Below, in pieces: positions 35,547 to 45,503 of a stretch of 64,000 bases of DNA. Source of the DNA: Hippasteria phrygiana (lineage: Eukaryota > Echinodermata > Asteroidea > Valvatida > Goniasteridae); contig JAZGUH010000123.1 of the NCBI GenBank assembly GCA_037893225.1, positions 1,595,001-1,659,000 on the forward strand. The letters are read 5' to 3'. Numbering within the stretch: position 1 is the first letter of the stretch; the number at the start of each line of letters is the position of its first letter. Under the pieces are notes generated by a model. That model saw only the letters and a program-made list of their open reading frames with translations, did no database searches and was not told the origin of the DNA. The position numbers and the translations under genes are program-made.

Positions 35547-36500
35547 TCAGCAGCAATGTGAGACTAGCAAGCTGTGCACTGTTTGCCGAAGCTCCTTGTT
35601 CCTCCAGTAATAAATGACGATATTCAGCCAACTGTTGCTAAAGAAGACAGCAGTTGCAATGGTATCCAAACTGTGCCAAGGTTGGATTATATTGCTTGAG
35701 ACTAAGATGAGTCCAATAGTGTTGAAGCCCCAGCAGATGCCTAAAGCTCCCGTTATGATGATCACGGTCGTAGCAGACTTAGTGCTGATTGGCTGCGGAA
35801 CATTCTGTCCCCCTGGAGGGTTGCCAATTTGAATCTGAGCAGCAATATGTCGAGCCTGATGACGAGCAATTTTAAGAATGTGTACATAAAGTATCAGTAT
35901 GATACTAAATGTAATTGTGAGTGAGGAGATGTACGCAGCATACAAGGCAGATTTACCTTTAACAGGCCTGCAGTTGTTTTGGATGGAGATTTCGACAAGG
36001 TCTTGTAACAATATGACATGCAGAGTGATGCTTGCAATCAGAGGCACTGTCCAAATAAGAGCGATAATAATCTTTGCCCGTTTTGGTGTCATGAGATTTG
36101 GGTAGCGCAGGGAAAGGACAATAGCAATGTAGCGATCAATTGTTAAAAGGACCAGGGACATCATACCAACAAAAAAAAGTGATGGTGACACGGCTTGCCA
36201 AACAGTGCAGAGAAACTCTCCCAGCACCCATTTGCCTGCTATGAGTGAAGTCAGCTTTGGAGTTGCAGAAAAAAGCCCAATGCAGATGTGAGAAATGGTG
36301 AGCGAAGCCATGAACATCTTGGTGGTTTCTTGGATGCCGCTGGCCCGATGAAGAGTAACAAGGCCCAGTGGATTTAGAATGAGTATCAGAACGATCACCA
36401 GAGTCACAAGCACATTGGCAAAGATTTTCAGCGACTCCTGCTGTGCAGTGAATGCTGCTTGTGTGGTCATTTCAGATGCATTGCTGTATGTAGAATTCAT
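35547..36500 (-). CDS. Class A GPCR, type A, copy 3
   Basis: Intact 317-residue receptor from ATG 36,500. It shares Ser22 with copy 2 and has one private change, His129 to Leu, just after the DRY motif in the second inner loop (IVLSLRY rather than IVHSLRY), a spot that contacts G proteins in this class. His71 is present as in the other A copies. It is the last array gene: its 3' side is normal array DNA, while its 5' flank leaves the array consensus at about 36,597. Its upstream control region therefore differs from those of copies 1 and 2, and its expression could differ too. Confidence 0.93.
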   Translation of the reverse strand: MNSTYSNASEMTTQAAFTAQQESLKIFANVLVTLVIVLILILNPLGLVTLHRASGIQETTKMFMASLTISHICIGLFSATPKLTSLIAGKWVLGEFLCTVWQAVSPSLFFVGMMSLVLLTIDRYIAIVLSLRYPNLMTPKRAKIIIALIWTVPLIASITLHVILLQDLVEISIQNNCRPVKGKSALYAAYISSLTITFSIILILYVHILKIARHQARHIAAQIQIGNPPGGQNVPQPISTKSATTVIIITGALGICWGFNTIGLILVSSNIIQPWHSLDTIATAVFFSNSWLNIVIYYWRNKELRQTVHSLLVSHCC

Positions 36501-37070
36501 GGTGCTAATGTCTGTACAGTGAATGCTTCACACCAAGTGATGTAATTGTCACTGATTGTCCTGTGAGCTTGAAGAGGATGTTGCAAGTTTGTCTGTCGGC
36601 AGATCCCAACTACACCAAACTGAGAATGATGTGCTTGAGTGTCACCATATTCCAACTAAATGTCTCAGAACTGTAGTTTGGACCTACATGTATATACTAT
36701 CCATACAGAGCCTTATCTGAGTAACCTGTTGCTTTGACAACTCTGAAGATGTGTCTACAATCCCTGTTATTCACTCGTCAAGTACTGAAAACTATTAACC
36801 AAACAGTGCCAACAATCTCTAATTGCTTTTCCTCAATTATCTAGCCTTGATTGACAACTTGATTACATTTTGGCGATGTAACTGTTATATATCCCCCGGA
36901 AATTACCATCAAACAAGTCATTAAAATGTCAACCTAAGTTCTTGATTGAGTATGGATATAATTGTTGAGGAGTGAGGAGTGTCTTTCTTTCATCTTATGA
37001 TCCTTGCCTTAATCTTAACCCTCCCATATCCACCAAAGTTAAGACCACAAAGTTAGACCGAGAACGAGAC
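36501..37070. other. Array boundary and diverged GPCR 5' flank
   Basis: Identity to the array is near-complete to about 36,597, then drops abruptly to roughly 80-85% up to about 36,870 (TTGACAACTTGATTAC) and then ends. The diverged part is an older paralogous GPCR upstream flank, so the array was joined to resident DNA inside homologous sequence, as unequal crossing-over would do. Confidence 0.75.
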
Positions 37071-37665
37071 CTGATGTCCAGTACCTAGACCTCTGGGTTC
37101 GAGACCGAGACCTCCCCATCGACACCGAGATATCGGACAAATCAGTACTGTAAATAATAAATCACTAAAGCCAACTTTCTTTATTTTCACAGTGTGTGCT
37201 TTACTGTACTGTAGTCCAGGTACTGTACAAGGGTCCGCTTGCGCAACACGTAACTTATGGGCACCAAACTATTCTTGTGTTTGTGACGAGTTCCGAGGCC
37301 GCATTTTTCTCCATAATATGATGGCTTTGCTCTGCCTTCACTATGGGTCACATAGCCACTATGTGGTACAGGAAAAATGTGACCCGGCCACGCCGCGTTG
37401 ACCTCCAAGAAAAGAAATGCACACCACACAGGAGGGCGAGCGTGAAACTTAGGCTTTCAACAATTTGTTATTCTTATTGGTTAATTTTTCAATTTTGTTC
37501 TCGAATTTTAAAGTTTTTGGCCAATTATGAAGTCAAAGCCTCGAAAGGTCTTGACACAAGACCCCAAGACCTTTGCTCAGAGACCAAGTCTTCAAAATCG
37601 AGACCTGGAAACAGCTGAGACCTCAACAATATTTTGCCTCGAGACCGGTCTCGATACTGTTTAAA
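37071..37665. repeat. GAGACC-rich interspersed repeat
   Basis: Two tracts rich in GAGACC (37,071-37,140 and 37,535-37,660) bracket about 390 bases of unrelated DNA. The right tract includes a perfect 14-bp palindrome, CGAGACCGGTCTCG (37,640-37,653). Related tracts occur at 39.8-40.2, 57.1 and 60.65 kb. Confidence 0.6.
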
Positions 37666-38175
37666 TATTAAGTGCAGCCTCAGTCCTGTTGCCACAGTAG
37701 AGGAAAACCATCGGGTAACATTTTGAATTATCATTGAGAAATCCAACAACTGTCGTGGGATACCAAAAAAGCCCCTCTGGTACCCTGTGCTTTCTCATAG
37801 CGAATTAGTGGAATTCCAGTCAGCATCAAGGTGGGGAGGTGTGCACATTGTTTTTGTTTTTATATTCGCCTTCCACCTATGATGACCCCGGTTCAATTTC
37901 TGTTTAGGTGTACCATGGGTGCACTATGTAGATAGCATTTTGGACCCCTACCTGGTTTTATGTGTTTCCTTTGGACATATTCTCTGGGATTTTCCTCCTG
38001 CCTCTAAAACTAATCTTTCCTTCCTTGTTTTCTCTCTGTTCAAAAGCGATGACATGAGGGAGATTAGTGCTATGCATTGATCAAGCTACAGAGGATAAAC
38101 AACAAACAGGTAAATAGAAGTAAATAAGTTGGTGTTTTTTGTGGGTAGATTTGTCACTGATAGCATGCAGTTTAA
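37666..38175. other. Spacer, no gene seen
   Basis: Ordinary A+T-rich DNA; I see no repeat or domain. Confidence 0.4.
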
Positions 38176-38790
38176 TACCAAATTGTGCATTGCTTGCTGA
38201 AGCTCCTTGTTCCTCCAGTAGTAGACAACATTCAGCCAGTGGTTGTAGAGGACAGTTTTTTAGAATGACAGAATAAAAGTGATTGCTATTTTGATTTAGG
38301 ACCAGAAGAAAAATAATGTCACAGCCACATGAGATGCAGGCAGCTCTCACATTATGATGATCATGGTCGTTGCAGACCAGGAGCCAATTCTTTTCATAGA
38401 GCTGCTTATAAGCGCAAACAAAAACTTGCTTAATAGAACCAGCTTACCAGCCAAAACTCCATGTGATGTACATTACTTGTGACCGGTATTTAGTTGTTGT
38501 TTGCTCAGCTTACAGTCACATGGAGTTTTAGCTGGTAGCTTGATTTTTATACTAAGCAGGGTTTTTTGTGCTTAAGCACATTTTTTGCTTAGGCAGCTCT
38601 GTTAAATTGGCCCCTGGTGTATTGGCTGTTCGGTCCCTGTGGAGGGGTAACAATTTGATTCTGAGCAGCGATGCGTCAAGCCTGATGATGAGCAACTTTG
38701 AGAATGTGCACATAGGCGATCAGTAAGATCCCAGGAGAAATGAAGTACATGCTGATGTATAGGTATTCAATGAAAATACCACAGATTAGG
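38176..38790 (-). pseudogene. Decayed third GPCR (type C), C-terminal half only
   Basis: DNA homologous to the 3' half of the A/B receptors on -. The stretch GAAGCTCCTTGTTCCTCCAG (38,200) matches the codons for helix 8 (WRNKELRQ). CATTATGATGATCATGGTCG matches transmembrane 6, and after the inserted MITE, TTGATTCTGAGCAGCGATGC matches the third inner loop (AAQIQI). Matching fades by about 38,770 in transmembrane 5, and the N-terminal half is gone. Many substitutions and small indels break every frame, so it is much older than the array copies. It is interrupted by the hairpin MITE at 38,378-38,616. It shows that the receptor cluster existed here before the 14.5-kb amplification. Confidence 0.85.
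38378..38616. mobile_element. 239-bp hairpin MITE inside the type C GPCR
   Basis: Almost the whole element is an inverted repeat: CAGGAGCCAATTC..AGAGCTGCTTA..AAAACTCCATGTGA pairs with CAGGGGCCAATTT..AGAGCTGCCTA..AAAACTCCATGTGA on the other strand. The receptor homology resumes on both sides, which fixes the insertion site, but no target duplication remains visible. Confidence 0.8.
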
Positions 38791-39755
38791 CATACAAAGT
38801 TGAGATAGTGGATTTCTGTGCTTTACTAGTCTGTCCTCTATTCCTTGTGCAATGACGAAAATCACATATGAGATTAAGTCGTAAAAATGCAAAATTATGT
38901 CCTGTTTTCGCACTTTTCCAAAATCCCATCTAGTGTCTGGCCACTTGGCCAAAATCATATCCTATTTGATCACTTCTCCACAACGGCCAAAATCATATCC
39001 TATTTGATCACTTCTCCACAACAACATCTTAGGGAGTAAGATCACACCCTGAAGATGTGATTTTTGGAAGCTAAAAATGTGATTTGGATTTTGTGCCATA
39101 ATTCTGCTTTTAGATCGATGCAAACAAAAAGTTTGTGATTTAAAACAAAAATTATACCCTAATCTAAGATGTGATTTTGGAAAAACATTGATGTAATTAT
39201 GAATGTCTTTTGTTGGAATCACACCAAAGTCTGTTTTGAATAGAAAATCACATCTATTCCAGTCCAGGTGTCTCTTCACACATCAGGGGTAGAATTTCAG
39301 GTAAAAATCTACTGGACAGCTGGGCTAGTAGCACAATTGTTTTACTAGACTGGAAGGTATTTCATAAGACCAATGGTAAAAATAAGAACAGTGTTTTGAA
39401 TGAGTGTGCTGTTTCAATTTGTTCCCCTTTGCCGACCTTGTTGGGGGAGGGGTTAGAAATGCTGTTTTGATAGAAACTCCCTGTCTCAAAACTAAATTTG
39501 GCCATTCCAGAAATTATGGGGCTTTTTCAGTTCACCAGATTTAGGAAAAAAAATGGACTTTAGTGATAGCATTTCATGCAGTTTATGAAAAAAAATCACT
39601 AGACCACCGGACTAGTTCGGTCAAGAGTTTACAAGACCAACGCTAAAATCACTGCACTCGGTCCAGCGATCCAGTGGATATTTCGATCCCTGCACATGTC
39701 ATATTAGTTCCTATTTCTGTTTACTTTTTAGTATGTAATTTACACACAAAGTCTC
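38791..39755. other. Spacer with small tandem repeat
   Basis: No gene seen. A 38-bp unit beginning GGCCAAAATCATATCC occurs twice in tandem at 38,947-39,022. Confidence 0.5.
38947..39022. repeat. 38-bp tandem duplication
   Basis: Two exact-looking adjacent copies starting GGCCAAAATCATATCCTATT. Confidence 0.85.
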
Positions 39756-40172
39756 AAGGTCTCGGTCTCAGACCAGCATGTCTTGGTTTTGAACCACCAG
39801 GCCTTAGTCTCAAACCACCGGGTCTTGGTCTCGGACCAGCAGGGTCTCTTTCTTGGTTTTGAACCACCAGGCCTTCGTCTTAAACCACCAGGCCTTCGTC
39901 TCAAACCACCAGGCCTTCGTCTCAAACCACCAGGTCTTGGTCTTGGACTAGCAGGCTCTCGGTCTTGGTTTAGAACTGCCAGACTTTAGTCTCAAACCAC
40001 CGGGTCTTGGTCTCAGACCAGCAGGGTATCTGTCTTAGTTTCGAACCGCTAGGCCTTAGTCTCAAACCACCGGGTCTTGGTCTCAGACCTGCAGGGTCTC
40101 GGTCTTGGTTTCGAACCGCTAGGCCTTAGTCTGAAACCACTGGGTCTTGGTCTCGGTCCGCCAGGTCTCCAA
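39756..40172. repeat. 21-bp GAGACC-type minisatellite
   Basis: About 20 imperfect units of roughly 21 bp, typified by AAACCACCAGGCCTTCGTCTC, alternating with GGTCTTGGTCTCGGACCAGC forms. Because the period is a multiple of three, both strands stay open over about 200 bases and would read as heptads (KPPGLRL on +, RRRPGGL on -). That openness follows from the repeat and is not evidence of a gene. It is the reverse orientation of the GAGACC repeats elsewhere. Confidence 0.85.
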
Positions 40173-40530
40173 GTCAGTCTATTGGCCAGTACCCAGTGGC
40201 TGGCATAGCCATACAGATAATTACTCCATGATGGTCCACACATGGTGGTTTTGTTTACATTTCATCAGGCCATGTGAGTGAAAAAGGTCTGTATTGGAAA
40301 TGGAATACCCTCTCAGGAACTCTGGCATGTACATCAGTTTTGTTTATCACCCATTTGAGTTGGCAGATCAAATACCCAGTTATGGAACCTGGTGATGAAC
40401 TTTCAAAGAAATTCATTAAAGATTTAAATGTTGTCATTTTTTTCAGATGTGCTTAATAAGGCATTTGACCTTTGTTTCCCCCTAGAGTACAAATGCTACT
40501 ACTGCTGTTCCATTGCTGTCTTCATCTGCT
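40173..40530. other. Spacer, no gene seen
   Basis: Short unsupported frames only. Confidence 0.4.
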
Positions 40531-40789
40531 TCGGCCAAACACACTGCTGCAGTGAATACTTGCCACTGACGACTTCTAAAGGATCACCAGCATATCCCCA
40601 AGCCAGATGTACCAAATTGCCCTGCAAGTAAGGAACACTTGGCCTGGCTTGACTGTTTCGGCCGGACACACTGCTGCAGTGAATACTTGCCACTGTATGG
40701 CGACTTCTAAAGGATCACCAGCATATCCCCAAGCCAGATGTACCAAATTGCCCTGCAAGTAAGGAACACTTGGCACGGCTTGACAAGGG
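40531..40789. repeat. 127/132-bp tandem duplication
   Basis: A unit starting TCGGCCAAACACACTGCTGC occurs at 40,531-40,657 and again at 40,658-40,789. The second carries an extra TATGGC. Both end CTGCAAGTAAGGAACACTTG, which includes a donor-like AAGTAAGG. No conserved protein reading was found. Confidence 0.85.
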
Positions 40790-42867
40790 AGTGGTGTTTG
40801 GTTGAGACGAGGGCTGGGTAGAGGGGGGAGGGGGTGTTGGTGGATGTTGGTGAGGGATGAGATTGTGTGTTGGGTTTAGGGTGGGTTTAAGGATTCGTTG
40901 AGATTTAAGATGTGAATATGGAGTATTAAGGTGATGCAAGATCAACAAGACCCTAGCAATACAATGTGATCCATTGTGACCGACCCCATCTCACCACACT
41001 GTTGAATTATATACCGCAAACATCCGTGTACAGTAGAATTTTGCTATTAAGGACATCACAGGATCCACACGAAATGTTTGGTATAGCAATCAGTCAGTAT
41101 AGTAATAATGGAATGTAGTTGACATCGCCAAAGAAGGTGTTAGCTACAGACAAATGTTCAATTTGTTGCTCATTAAAGTCATAAAGTGACATTCTACTGC
41201 ATGGGCTACAAAATGATAAAAAATGCATATGGAAATGCAGTTGGCAAATCAGTCATTATTTCCTGTAATTTAAAAAAAAAAATATAATGAAATAAGTAAA
41301 TATTCTTACACTCACTCAATTGAAATTGTCAGTCTTAGCATTAGGCGAGTTGAAGACCAAACAAGAGATTTTACTGTGCTGTTGTTTTTGATAGGTTTGA
41401 AGGAGTAGCACCGAAATATGCATGTTTCTTGGGCCTTTCTTCCTCACTGCATTTGGTTTGATTTCAAAGACCCATACCTTATTTTATAAATCAAACTTGC
41501 TCCAGCTCCTCAGATTATCCAAACTTCATACAATTCTATACATATTTGAGGTTTCTGTGGACTGTGGGTCAAGGCTCCATGTTTGTTACATTGTCCATAG
41601 GAGTTCTTGTGTCCTTGAATAAGACAATTTGATGTGGTTGCTCCTCGATCTCCATCCATCAAATCTTTTGAAAAGTTAATTCCAAGTACATGTACATGAT
41701 TGCAAACATTCTGCACATCCATATGCAGTGTAAGACCTTTCATTTCAAGGTTTTAATCTGGTAGCATTGATGTGTTGCCAGTCTTGTTCCTTATTCCAGC
41801 ATGTGTAACTCAATGTTGAATCCAAAATGTGTGGGGAAAACCACTGCAATTGAAAAGAAAATGAACTTAAGTGTATACCGGTATAAACAGCATTATTTAT
41901 CCTGTGAGCAGTGAGTGCAATACAGAAAAATGTGCTTCTGTGTCCTGTATGCCATGAGGCATACATTTGTGACCTGCCAACACAAAAATGAGCCTTAAAG
42001 TCGCACTTTGGCTTTCTGAGAAACAAAAACATTTCACTGAAAAGTCAATTTTATGATTTTAACAACTGTATATTTAAAAATATCTATTCTGTCATATCCC
42101 AAAGTTTTAAAACTTAATCGATTCTCGAAATATTTTTTTGAGGGGATTTCTTTTTTGAACACGGATTAAAGTGTGCACAGATCACAAACTTTGAGCTTCA
42201 TTTTCTCAAAACAAGGTGTTAAGACTCTGATAACTGTAAAAGGTTGTAACGGAAGGCTAGGAATGAGATACCACAACACACAATATATCAAATTAAAGCT
42301 CTTATAACCTGTACTTTGAGAAATTCCATAATCTTGATTTTCAATGTAATTTAACACTTGTTATTTATGCCTAAATTAAATGACAGAGAAATAAATGTAG
42401 AACTGATCAGATTGAAAATTGCCCGTGTCACTAGATATATGTGTTTATAAAAAATCACCGTGTGTAAATGCTACAGGGTGTTGTTCATGCTCTGAAAAAC
42501 AAAAAGCTGAATTAAATAATTAATATATTTAGATACTAATTTCTAGTAGACAAAAAAAATCAGGATTTTTAATATTGGAATTAAATTAAGTCACCAAATA
42601 AATGCATTGTGTAAATAGAGGCAAGATCATCTCTCCCTTAAAAATGATGTGCCTTTGCTTTTTTGGGTCTGGTACTCCAAAAAAAAGTTTCAAATTTTCA
42701 AATGGAATTGCTAATTTATTAGCATTGGATAAGTTATGAGCTTTCCAATGAGACATTCCATAAAAAAAATTGACCGACGGCAACTAACAGAGTTAATATT
42801 TTTCAATCTTTGAATTGGGAGAAAGACGCTCCTATTTGTACAGTGTTAACATATAGTGAAGTCTTTG
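40790..42867. other. A+T-rich intergenic DNA
   Basis: No gene or repeat structure recognised beyond low-complexity A runs (about 41,272 and 42,760). Confidence 0.4.
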
Positions 42868-43105
42868 TGCATATTATGCGCCTATTACCGGGCTGCCCCG
42901 GGTCTTATGTGGGGGTTTGGTCACATTTTTCAGGCCCCAGGGTGGGAATTTTGGTCACTCATTTTAAAACCATGAGGTGGGGGTGCCCCACCCATGTATG
43001 TAGGGGATTGTCACTAAAATTTTGCCTTTTGAATCAAAAGTGACAATCCCCACATCTTGGGTGGGGCAGCTCGGCGGGGGATGCAGTTGATAGGTGCATT
43101 ACATA
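42868..43105. mobile_element. Probable foldback/MITE, about 238 bp
   Basis: The outer ends are imperfectly inverted: TGCGCCTATTACCGGGCTGC at left and, on the other strand, TGCACCTATCAACTGC..GAGCTGCCCCACC at right. The centre holds a stronger inverted pair, GGGGATTGTCACT and AGTGACAATCCCC, around 12 bases of A+T-rich loop with TTTTGCCTTTTGAATCAAAA. No target duplication was clear. Confidence 0.6.
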
Positions 43106-44647
43106 ATGAAGGCAGACAACATAGATTGCAGAGTGTAGTCAGTGCTTTTTCATTCAAAAATAAATTTCTTCTGTAATTTAATTGTTTATATTCTGTTGAA
43201 TTAAAATTTTCAGTTAGATTATAGACATAGCAGCATTAATTATGGTAATTTATGTAAATATGTAGCGTGATAAAAATGTTAAGTGTGGAGAGTATGTTGT
43301 GATGGGAAATTGTGTGATAGACAAAAAATGTTTCGTGATCTTCAAGACTTTGTCTCAAGTTGTTAGCAAAAAAATGCAGAAAAGGCACATTATTGTGGTA
43401 AAGCATTGAAACACATTGAAGTTCATTTTGTCCCTGTGTTGTAAACATAGATCAGTGAGTTAAAAATGAGAAGCTTTGTACTAAGGAAATGTACCATTTT
43501 ATTCGGTACACGAGGTTTTCTTTGAATACATACATTTAATCTATCTACTATGAAAGGCAAATATTCTGAACTACTTTACACCCTGTGATATGGATGAGTT
43601 GTGTTGCAGTAAGCGATGTCATAAACTAGAAAAGTGTAAATAATACAATAAATGACATGGTGAATATGTTGAACCTGATGATGCCATGTACAATGAGTAT
43701 ATTTGTTTTTGTAGATCTGTACTTGTTCTATGATTTGGGGATAAAAGAGCTGCCCACAAACATTACTTGTTGGGTAAACTTTCAGAATGTACTGACCTTA
43801 AAGAGGGTTGTCTGTGTTAGGTGGGGGAGGGGGTGGCCTATTTCTCTCTGAAGTGCCTGACCCCCTCCATGCACGCATAGTTTCTGCTGCAAATTGGGTC
43901 CCATACTTTATCACTGGTTAGCTGAGACTGTAAAAATATTATTTGGGTGAGGAAGGTGGATGGGGACAAAAGGTAGGGGGAATTGAGCCACAAAAAGCCA
44001 AGCCATAACCCCTCCCCCAGCCCCACCCCTTGTTTAATTGGTTCACTCACTGTCCCCCAAATTAAAAGGCACCCCCCCACATCACCCCCAGAAGCACTTT
44101 TGTTTTATTATGAACAAATAATATATAAAACGAGATAAATTAGCACTTTTGTTCTTGTCTAAGTTAAAATGTAAAACGGGTTGCATAATATGTATTTCTA
44201 AAAAAGAAAAATGATAGAGGGCGCTATAATTGCCTTCGAAAGAGTGGAGGAAACAAATCCGATGGCGCATTAAGTTGCACAAACAAACGAATTTATATTT
44301 TCCGCAATTTAAAAAGTTACGCCGGGAATTTTTTCTCGGCGAGAGAAAATTGCTTTATTTCTCCAATGTGGCCAATTTACAACGGAATTCACGTACTACT
44401 CAAGCAAGACAACTCATAGAACCTCAAGGTTAGTTTTCATTTGTTGAAGACCTGTTTTTTTGTGTGTATTATTTGCCTGCCCATTGTTTGTAGCCCAGTT
44501 TTCGGACAAGCACGTGGCCTGGGTCCGGTAGGCCAAATAGCGCGCGACATTGTCCAATTTAGTTTAATGGGCAGTTGTCTGTCTGCAAGTGAAAAATGTT
44601 TCTCAGTCCTAAGTGGTGTTTGTTTTAAACAATTTTGCCTCGGACAG
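43106..44647. other. Intergenic DNA, no confident gene
   Basis: A frame at 44,230-44,433 is basic (WRKQIRWRIKLHKQT) and ends beside a donor-like CAAGGTTAGT, but it lacks an ATG and any known domain, so it is not called as a gene. Confidence 0.4.
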
Positions 44648-45503
44648 GGATGGAACTACTCCTAGAACTATGAGGTTCCTGACATGAACCTCATACTCAT
44701 AGGAAGACGCCGATTTTCCCCATAGGCTAGTACAGCAAGAATAAGAACGTCATTTCCATGCAACACGTTTCTACATTTTTCGCCGTGAATTACTTCATGG
44801 CTGCCCCCCCCAAAAATAATATGCCGCATTTACATCCTCACCTTGGTTGCGCCAAGTCAATTTTCGCCTGAAACGGGTCCAATTTGCGGGAAAAAAAGAA
44901 GAAAAAATGCAGTCGTTCCGAAGCGATCACACACGCACACCATCGATTAAGCCGCACACACGAAGCTCCTGTAAGATATCCTAGCATGCATCCAGCCGGG
45001 TAATGTGCGGGGGGGGGCCGTGGGTCGGTCAAGTCATGATTATTCATCGGAAATTTGAAGCGCGGTACGGCAGTTGCCTGCCATCGCGTACACCGCGCTT
45101 CGAATTTCCGATGAATAATCATGACTTGACCGACCCACGGCCCCCCCGCACATTACCCGGCTGGATGCATGCTGGGATATCTTACAGGAGCTTCGTGTGT
45201 GCGGCTTAATCGATGGTGTGCATGTGTGATCGCTTCGGAACGACTGCATTTTTTTCTTCTTTTTTTCCCGCAAATTGGACCCGTTTCAGGCGAAAATTGA
45301 CTTGGCGCAACCAAGGTGAGGATGTAAATGCGGCATATTATTTTTTTGGGGGGCAGCCATGAAGTAATTCACGGCGAAAAATGTAGAAACGTGTTGCATG
45401 GAAATGACGTTCTTATTCTTGCTGTACTAGCCTATGGGAAAAATCGGCGTCTTCCTATGAGGTTCATGTCAGGAACCTCATAGTTCTAGGAGTAGGATGG
45501 AAC
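44648..45503. mobile_element. 838-bp near-perfect palindromic transposon with 9-bp target duplication
   Basis: Bases 44,657-45,494 form two inverted arms of about 415 bp meeting at GGCAGTTGCCTGCC (about 45,069-45,082). The arms are about 97% identical by eye; the left has one extra ACTCAT. The ends read TACTCCTAGAACTATGAGG, and GGATGGAAC flanks directly on both sides (44,648-44,656 and 45,495-45,503). A 9-bp duplication with long inverted ends is typical of Mutator-like foldback elements, and this family name is an inference. No transposase is present, so it would be moved in trans. The duplication argues against an assembly artefact. Confidence 0.85.

Noticed and set aside
37187..37429. 80-codon minus-strand frame between GAGACC tracts
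   Set aside because: Sits inside an interspersed repeat and shows no family features.
39740..39989. Overlapping Pro/Gly/Arg-rich frames on both strands
   Set aside because: A 21-bp repeat with a period divisible by three opens all frames; no start context or domain.
44230..44433. Basic frame ending at a donor-like site, possible exon
   Set aside because: No ATG, preceded directly by TAA, no acceptor and no recognised domain.
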